Part shown: piece after piece, positions 59,108 through 64,000 of the stretch
Layout: the number at the start of each line of letters is the position of its first letter
Numbering within the stretch: position 1 is the first letter of the stretch
From: Candidatus Reidiella endopervernicosa
GTDB lineage: Bacteria > Pseudomonadota > Gammaproteobacteria > GCF-013343005
DNA length: 64,000 nucleotides
Direction: 5' to 3'
Assembly: GCF_013343005.1 (NCBI RefSeq)
Contig: NZ_CP054491.1
Coordinates: 3,020,501-3,084,500 of the forward strand
Notes under the pieces: model-generated
Told to the model about the DNA's origin: nothing
Databases searched by the model: none
Seen by the model: the letters and a program-made list of their open reading frames with translations, nothing else
Position numbers and translations under genes: made by a program

Positions 59108-59896
59108 ATGACTAACTCACTATTCAAAACTCTAATCATCACACTCGCCACAATAGCCAATACCACCGTCGTATACGCGGCTAGCACAGATGATGCGGGC
59201 TACATTGCAAGACAGCGAAATGATGTACGCATCAACGAAGACCCAGCTCATAAGGGCGACATCTTCTCTAGCCAGGACATGATCGTTACCGGCGAAAAAA
59301 TCTTCTCAATGCTAAAATTTCGCGATAACAGCTCCATGTTTGTCAAAGCCAATAGCAAGGTCAGCATCAGTGAGTACCAGTACAACAAAAATGATCCCAA
59401 AGACTCAAAAGTCGTTGTGGAGCTTACCGAAGGAGGTTTACGTGCACTCAGTGGCGCCATCGGAAAAGCAAACCCACAGGCGGTCGAATTCCGCACACCG
59501 GTAGGCACAATTGGTATTCGCGGCACAGATTTCATTGTCAGCATTGTCGACGGACAACTCTTCATGGAGGTACTCGACGGTGCCATCATGGTCGAGAATA
59601 CAGATGGCGAACCCGTGTTGTTGCAGGCGGGTCAGGTGTTAGTACTCGGTGCAGATGGAACTCTCGCCGCCCATGGCAATCAAGCCAAGAAAATAGGCAA
59701 AAAGAGCGGCGCATTTACCGAATTTACCAAGGTAAGCTTCTCTGGCGACCAGGAGAACTCACCCTACAGCTGGGGTCCTTGGACAGTAACCGATATCGCC
59801 AATCCAACCGACAGTGGTGATGGTTCAGACGGTAGCAGTTCTACCACCGCTCTGGATGAGACGACCATTCCTAACGAAACGGCCTCGGCGAAGTGA
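59108..59896 (+). CDS. secreted FecR-domain protein
   Basis: The 262-residue protein has a signal peptide (cleavage near VYAAS) and a FecR domain (VTGEKIFSMLKFRDNSSMFVKANSKVSI; GGLRALSGAIGK; FRTPVGTIGIRGTDFIVSI). Periplasmic FecR-domain proteins of this type, without an anti-sigma part, often stand beside CHASE2-type nucleotide cyclases, as here. The stop overlaps the next frame by 4 bp. One extra A in the AAG before the stop would fuse the two frames into one protein of about 460 residues. Confidence 0.85.
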   Translation: MTNSLFKTLIITLATIANTTVVYAASTDDAGYIARQRNDVRINEDPAHKGDIFSSQDMIVTGEKIFSMLKFRDNSSMFVKANSKVSISEYQYNKNDPKDSKVVVELTEGGLRALSGAIGKANPQAVEFRTPVGTIGIRGTDFIVSIVDGQLFMEVLDGAIMVENTDGEPVLLQAGQVLVLGADGTLAAHGNQAKKIGKKSGAFTEFTKVSFSGDQENSPYSWGPWTVTDIANPTDSGDGSDGSSSTTALDETTIPNETASAK

Positions 59897-60483
59897 ATTT
59901 CATCGAGCAAAACCCCGTTGTTCTGGAAGGGGCTATCATGAATTTTTACGGGGAAGCAGGACCAGAAACCACTCAAGGCGACCTACAGGCTCAGGTAGTT
60001 TGGCACACCGATACCGACATAGATCTTTACCTGATCACGCCCGGCTCTGGGGTTGTTAGCTACAACCAGCAAAGCATAAGTCTGAGTGGTCGTAGCGAAG
60101 CAATTCTGGATTGGGACAATTCAGAAGGCGAAATTGACTACGGCGAAGATACTCGTTTTGAGAATATCGCAGTAACTGGAGATGTGCCTGATGGCTTCTA
60201 CCAGTTTTTCGCAGAGGATTGCTGCTCTGATTCAGGCAACACGACTGATGTCACACTAACGGTAACCGATGATGGCGGCACTTCAGGCTTGAGAGACACC
60301 TTTACGCTCACAGAAAACAGTCCCACCACCACCACAGACACAACCGATATTTTTGCCGTAGAGATGGTCGATGGCGAGGCCCAAAGCTACCACAGGGGTG
60401 AAATGCCTGCCGATCAATACAACTACATCGCACCATTCGATTCGGGTGGTTCACAGGAGGCCGAAGAGGAAATTAGTTTTTAA
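59893..60483 (+). CDS. beta-rich protein, probably the C-terminal part of the FecR-domain protein
   Basis: The 196-residue frame begins NFIEQNPVVLEGAIMNFYG, has a segment VVWHTDTDIDLYLITPGSGVVSYN like the DUF2135/pre-peptidase type of small beta domain, a CC pair (AEDCCSDSG) and a Thr/Asp-rich tail. It has no signal peptide of its own although it looks extracytoplasmic, which supports fusion with the preceding FecR protein. If it is a separate gene, it is translated by GTGA overlap. Function unknown. Confidence 0.6.
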   Translation: MNFIEQNPVVLEGAIMNFYGEAGPETTQGDLQAQVVWHTDTDIDLYLITPGSGVVSYNQQSISLSGRSEAILDWDNSEGEIDYGEDTRFENIAVTGDVPDGFYQFFAEDCCSDSGNTTDVTLTVTDDGGTSGLRDTFTLTENSPTTTTDTTDIFAVEMVDGEAQSYHRGEMPADQYNYIAPFDSGGSQEAEEEISF

Positions 60484-60600
60484 TTTAATTCACACTCGTT
60501 AACAAATAACACAATGAACAATGGCTGCTCACGAAAAGCGGCCTTACCGCAAATAAAATACCGTGGTAATATCTTCATCAAATAATAATTACTATTAAAC

Positions 60601-61161
60601 ATGGACAACATGCAACTCACGGAAGAACAACACAACGAAATTCGTCAAGCAGTTCAGGATTTAAAAACCGCCATGGAAATCCGTGGTGGTCTCAATCTAC
60701 GCGTCGCCCGGCGCGTAACCACGATCCTGCGCGTCGGAATGATCGGTTTCGGCATCTTTACACTCGTCCTTGTATTGATGATGTATGCCTTTACATCAAA
60801 AATGACCATCATGCTTGATGCTCTTAATACAATGACCTACCAATTCACCTCAATGTCTAGCGATATGCAGGTTATGCGTACTGTTATTACACAGATGGAC
60901 CACTCGGTCTCCGCCATGCCGAATATCGTTACTCAGACCGGAGAGATGCGGCGTTCCGTCAGAGGGTTACGAGGTGAAATCACCACGATGAACAGCCAGG
61001 TGGATGGAATGCAAAACCGTTTGCATGGAATAACCACCCAGGTCGATCAAATGACCCATACCTTCCGCAGTCTCGATCCAGCCGTACAGGGACTTGGAAC
61101 TGATCTGAACAGCATCTCTCGCCCGATGAAGTTCTTCAACAGCTTCACTCCCTTCCCATAG
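60601..61161 (+). CDS. membrane-anchored Met-rich coiled-coil protein 1
   Basis: The 186-residue protein has a cytoplasmic N-terminus of about 45 residues, one membrane segment (VGMIGFGIFTLVLVLMMYAF, about 44-63) and a long helical periplasmic part with repeating Met and polar residues (MTYQFTSMSSDMQVMRTVIT). It ends NSFTPFP. It is a paralogue of the next gene in length, layout and C-terminal end. I know no characterised homologue. Confidence 0.6.
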   Translation: MDNMQLTEEQHNEIRQAVQDLKTAMEIRGGLNLRVARRVTTILRVGMIGFGIFTLVLVLMMYAFTSKMTIMLDALNTMTYQFTSMSSDMQVMRTVITQMDHSVSAMPNIVTQTGEMRRSVRGLRGEITTMNSQVDGMQNRLHGITTQVDQMTHTFRSLDPAVQGLGTDLNSISRPMKFFNSFTPFP

Positions 61162-61189
61162 TGGCCACACGAGAAGATCGAACACCATT

Positions 61190-61750
61190 ATGAGCAACCA
61201 ACGAACCGAGGAAGAGAGCATCCAAAACAGTCAGACTGTTCGCATCATCACCGAATCGATGGGTTTGCTCCGCGCTGAGATGGAGACAATCGACAAGGTA
61301 GCGGTGAAAGTTGCGGCCAAAACAACCTTAATCTTTAGGAGCGTACTCGCCCTGCTTGGCATCATTACTATCTATCTGGTTTATCTTGTATATATCATGG
61401 CCACGCATATGGGCAGTATGAACTCACACCTCGAGACCATGTATGGTCAATTCGGCATAATGGCCGACAACATGCAAAAGATCACATCCTCCGTACAGAG
61501 CATCAACTACAACGTGCAGGGGATTCCTGCGATCTCCAGCCACATGACCAACATGAATAGCGACGTCGCTTCAATGCTCGCATCGGTGCACGACATTAAT
61601 GTTAGTTTTAGTGGCATGAATAACGACGTGGCCAACATCCATATCGACACAGCCGAAATGTCACAACATTTCAACACAGTCAATAATGCGGTGAATCACA
61701 TGCGATACAATGTAAACCAGATATCAAACCCTCTAACGCCATTCTGGTAA
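61190..61750 (+). CDS. membrane-anchored Met-rich coiled-coil protein 2
   Basis: This is a second 186-residue protein with the same plan: N-terminal 48 residues, one membrane segment (SVLALLGIITIYLVYLVYIM), and a Met/Asn-rich coiled coil (MYGQFGIMADNMQKITSSVQ). It ends SNPLTPFW, like the SFTPFP of its paralogue. It starts 28 bp after gene 1. The tandem pair suggests a hetero-oligomer spanning the inner membrane into the periplasm. Confidence 0.6.
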   Translation: MSNQRTEEESIQNSQTVRIITESMGLLRAEMETIDKVAVKVAAKTTLIFRSVLALLGIITIYLVYLVYIMATHMGSMNSHLETMYGQFGIMADNMQKITSSVQSINYNVQGIPAISSHMTNMNSDVASMLASVHDINVSFSGMNNDVANIHIDTAEMSQHFNTVNNAVNHMRYNVNQISNPLTPFW

Positions 61751-61793
61751 GAGCCATTCAATTCACCACAGACACCGAAATAGACCACCCACC

Positions 61794-62573
61794 ATGAAGA
61801 GAGCCATCTTTAACGCGATCAACAACGATGAACTAGAGATGTACTACCAGCCAAAATTCAATCCTGTCACAGAAGAGGTGACCGGTCTTGAAGCATTTGT
61901 CAGGTGGAACCATCCGGACGGACATCAACTCCAGGCTGGCGAGTTTATCCACGTTATTGAAAAGGATTCTGAGCTAAGCCTAGCACTGGATAACTGGGTT
62001 CTGAACCATACACTCGCCCAAGCAACAGATTGGACCGACAAACAATATGGACTGGAGTTTATATCGATCAACCTCTCATCATGGATACAGACTGACGCAC
62101 TAACATCGATCATAAACAACGCACTAACCAACACAGCCTATCCAAGCAACAAACTCTCATTTGAGTGTCCCTGGCGAATACTAGAGATGGACACGACACT
62201 TACCACCAAAACAATGCGCAAAATAAGAGAGTCAGGTGCCTGCATTATCACCGATGGCGCGCCACTTGATGCCAGCGCGTTAATAACGGCCCGTAATACG
62301 CCCATCAAACTCTCTAAAGTCTGCTACACAACACTACACAAACTCATCGACGAGAGCGGCGTCAAGGCCGTATCAACACAGATCAGGAATTGGAAAAAAT
62401 CAGGGATAAAAATTGCTGCGGTAGGCGTTGAGAATGACAGCGAACATGAGCTAGCACGTCAAATTGATTGCCACCTCTCTCAGGGCAATCGCTTCAAAGC
62501 CCCACTGTCAGCAACAGACATCACCGCCCTACTTGTGATGATAATGGAAACCAAGATCGCATTTGGCATCTAA
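61794..62573 (+). CDS. degenerate EAL-domain protein
   Basis: The 259-residue single-domain protein has the EAL fold (MYYQPKFNPVTEEVTGLEAFVRWNHP shown in part; INLSS; LSQGNRFKAP) but key positions are altered. EAL reads EAF, the DDFG loop reads TDGAP, KID reads KLSK, and the AEGVE motif reads AVGVE, so one of the catalytic Glu residues is lost. It is probably not an active c-di-GMP phosphodiesterase and may instead bind c-di-GMP or a protein partner. It follows the two coiled-coil genes on the same strand. Confidence 0.75.
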   Translation: MKRAIFNAINNDELEMYYQPKFNPVTEEVTGLEAFVRWNHPDGHQLQAGEFIHVIEKDSELSLALDNWVLNHTLAQATDWTDKQYGLEFISINLSSWIQTDALTSIINNALTNTAYPSNKLSFECPWRILEMDTTLTTKTMRKIRESGACIITDGAPLDASALITARNTPIKLSKVCYTTLHKLIDESGVKAVSTQIRNWKKSGIKIAAVGVENDSEHELARQIDCHLSQGNRFKAPLSATDITALLVMIMETKIAFGI

Positions 62574-62699
62574 GCCGGTACTGCTTGCGGAAACCATGAC
62601 TAGAAACCAGCGCTATTTATAGATCAAATCACGCACAAGACACTATTTTGTATAACCATTACTCTGCATAGAAATAATCACTTCAACGGAATAGACACC

Positions 62700-64000
62700 C
62701 TACTTTGAGGTATGCACAAACTCCGGAGACCAACAACCAGGGTTTGTTAAAAGAAGCTCGGTACATCGATCAAAATAGAGGCTATAGAGCTTTCTTTCCG
62801 GATACGCCTGTACCAAGCCCCAGAAGTAGAAGCGCGCCACATCCCATGAGCCTGACCTATAGTTTTCCAGTGCAAGCTCATATATCCCCAGCTCATTCTT
62901 AATCTGACTGTTAACCTGATCACTCTGGCACATAGATCTCTATTGCATTCTCTTTACCCTTCGCCTTAACGATATCGAGCGAGCGATATATAAAATTATC
63001 CTTGGTTAATTCAGCTGTACGCTCTCCAACAATAATGTCCACACCATAGTATTTGGTCAAACCTTCCAGACGCGAAGCGAGGTTTACCGAATCACCCAAC
63101 ACAGTATAGGCACGACGATACTCAGACCCCATATCACCAACACTCATGGCTCCTGTATTTATTCCAACGCCAATATCGAAGCGAGGCAGTCCATCTTTTT
63201 CGTTTTGATCTGCCATGATCTTTGCCTCAGAGATCATTCCATAGGCAGCCAACACCGAGTTTCTGGCATGTTCTTTATCATCAATTGGCGCACCCCAAAA
63301 TGCCATAATCATATCGCCGACATACTTATCGATAGTTCCACGATTGTCGAAAATAATACGCGTCATGGGCGTAAAGAAGTGATTCAGGAATGTTCGCAAA
63401 TCGTGTGCATGTAAACTCTCTGAAATGGTTGTAAAGCCACGGATATCTGCAAAAAGCACTGACAGCTCTTTCGTCTTACCATCCAATGAAAAGCCGTCAT
63501 CTCCTCCCTCACTCATCTCATGAACAAGTTGCGGTGGAATATATTGACTGAATATCCCCTTAATTCTCCTCTCACGCCTGACACTTTTAAAATGACTATT
63601 AAAACCGTTAAATACAGCCAACATCAGAACCAAAAGGATCTGCGGCGCAAGATTAAGCACCAAATGCTCCGCGGACCATAACCAGAAGTTTGAAAATATC
63701 AGCAATACCAACACAACCATTGCCGTAACGATCTGCTTTCCAGCAGCAAAGAACGGTAAAGTAAGTGTGAGAAACAGCCCCGTCACAACAAGTACAACCA
63801 AATTTACCGCGTTGACCCAGGGCGGTTCACTATAGAGATTGTCATTGAGTATTCCGGAAATCATATTTGCGTGAATCTCAACACCTGGCATGTTCGCTTC
63901 AAGGGGCGAATTCCTAAGATCAAGTATGCCCTGCGCCGACGCCCCAATAAGAACTACGGCCTCTTCTAAATCTGCACTTGAGAATGAGCCCTCAAGTAGA
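62700..64000 (-). CDS. CHASE2-type class III adenylate/guanylate cyclase, partial and frameshifted
   Basis: The frame is open through the right edge of the window, so the N-terminus is missing. The part seen has the end of a CHASE2 sensor (EEAVVLIGASAQGILDLR; MPGVEIHANMI), then three membrane segments, then a class III cyclase domain: SVLFADIRGFTTISE (first metal Asp), KYVGDMIMAFWGAP (second metal Asp) and DSVNLASRLE. That frame stops at 62920, and a second frame (62700-62933) carries the usual C-terminal TPR-like tail (ELALENYRSGSWDVARFYF). The two are separated by a 1-base gain or 2-base loss near 62925. It faces the cNMP-binding, FecR and coiled-coil genes. Confidence 0.88.

Overview
The window is a continuous piece of a bacterial chromosome, most likely from a free-living or environmental gammaproteobacterium. 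The evidence is gene content and order: rplU-rpmA-obgE-proB facing rpsT, then murJ-ribF-ileS-lspA-fkpB-ispH, plus ispB divergent from rplU, a type IVa pilus minor-pilin/PilY1 block, rimO, nadC, and a UUG-started rpsT. The genus cannot be read from the sequence alone.

Layout. (1) 1-5.8 kb: a membrane sensor histidine kinase, a BtuF-like B12-binding protein, cobyric acid synthase and a Rossmann-fold protein. (2) 5.8-6.2 kb: dispersed repeats, including a 261-bp element with perfect 24-bp terminal inverted repeats. (3) 6.2-13.5 kb, minus strand: a ROK sugar kinase, then a long gene run of two DUF1538 membrane proteins, a P-II-like protein, a CBS protein, a thioredoxin-like protein, AmpD and the cobalamin nucleotide-loop genes cobU, cobT, cobC and cobS. 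(4) 13.5-17.8 kb: a P-type cation ATPase and a sodium:amino-acid symporter. (5) 17.8-23.1 kb: an accessory, decaying region with a broken zinc-ribbon gene, a broken membrane-protein gene carrying a 280-bp structured insert, an IS481-type insertion sequence, dispersed repeats and an autotransporter-like protein with a CxxCH motif. (6) 23.1-31.1 kb: housekeeping and small accessory genes (FKBP, nadC, rimO, rof-like, apbE, a secreted hydrolase, tRNA-Thr, a Fur-family regulator, thiO). (7) 31.1-44.4 kb: two adjacent minor-pilin clusters. The second has PilY1. The first ends in a very long cysteine-rich PilV that is interrupted by a second copy of the structured insert. (8) 44.4-56.4 kb: conserved housekeeping genes and tRNA-Pro. 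(9) 56.6-64 kb: a signalling/envelope locus with a cNMP-binding protein, a TPR plus outer-membrane barrel protein, a FecR-domain protein, two Met-rich membrane coiled-coil paralogues, a degenerate EAL protein and a CHASE2-type class III nucleotide cyclase that runs off the window.

A caution covers the whole window. Several genes are broken by a single missing base, often next to a homopolymer. They include ispH, which is essential in gammaproteobacteria. This points to residual sequencing indels, so single frameshifts (kinase, btuF, ispH, the apparent ampD-cobU fusion, the fecR/downstream overlap, the cyclase C-terminus) should not be taken as real gene loss without read support.

The two most unusual observations are: (a) the 278-280-bp structured element found in the same orientation inside two unrelated genes, whose exact removal restores both reading frames at a codon boundary with no target duplication; and (b) the FecR / CHASE2-cyclase / cNMP-binding / Met-rich coiled-coil locus at the right end, which looks like an uncharacterised envelope signalling system.
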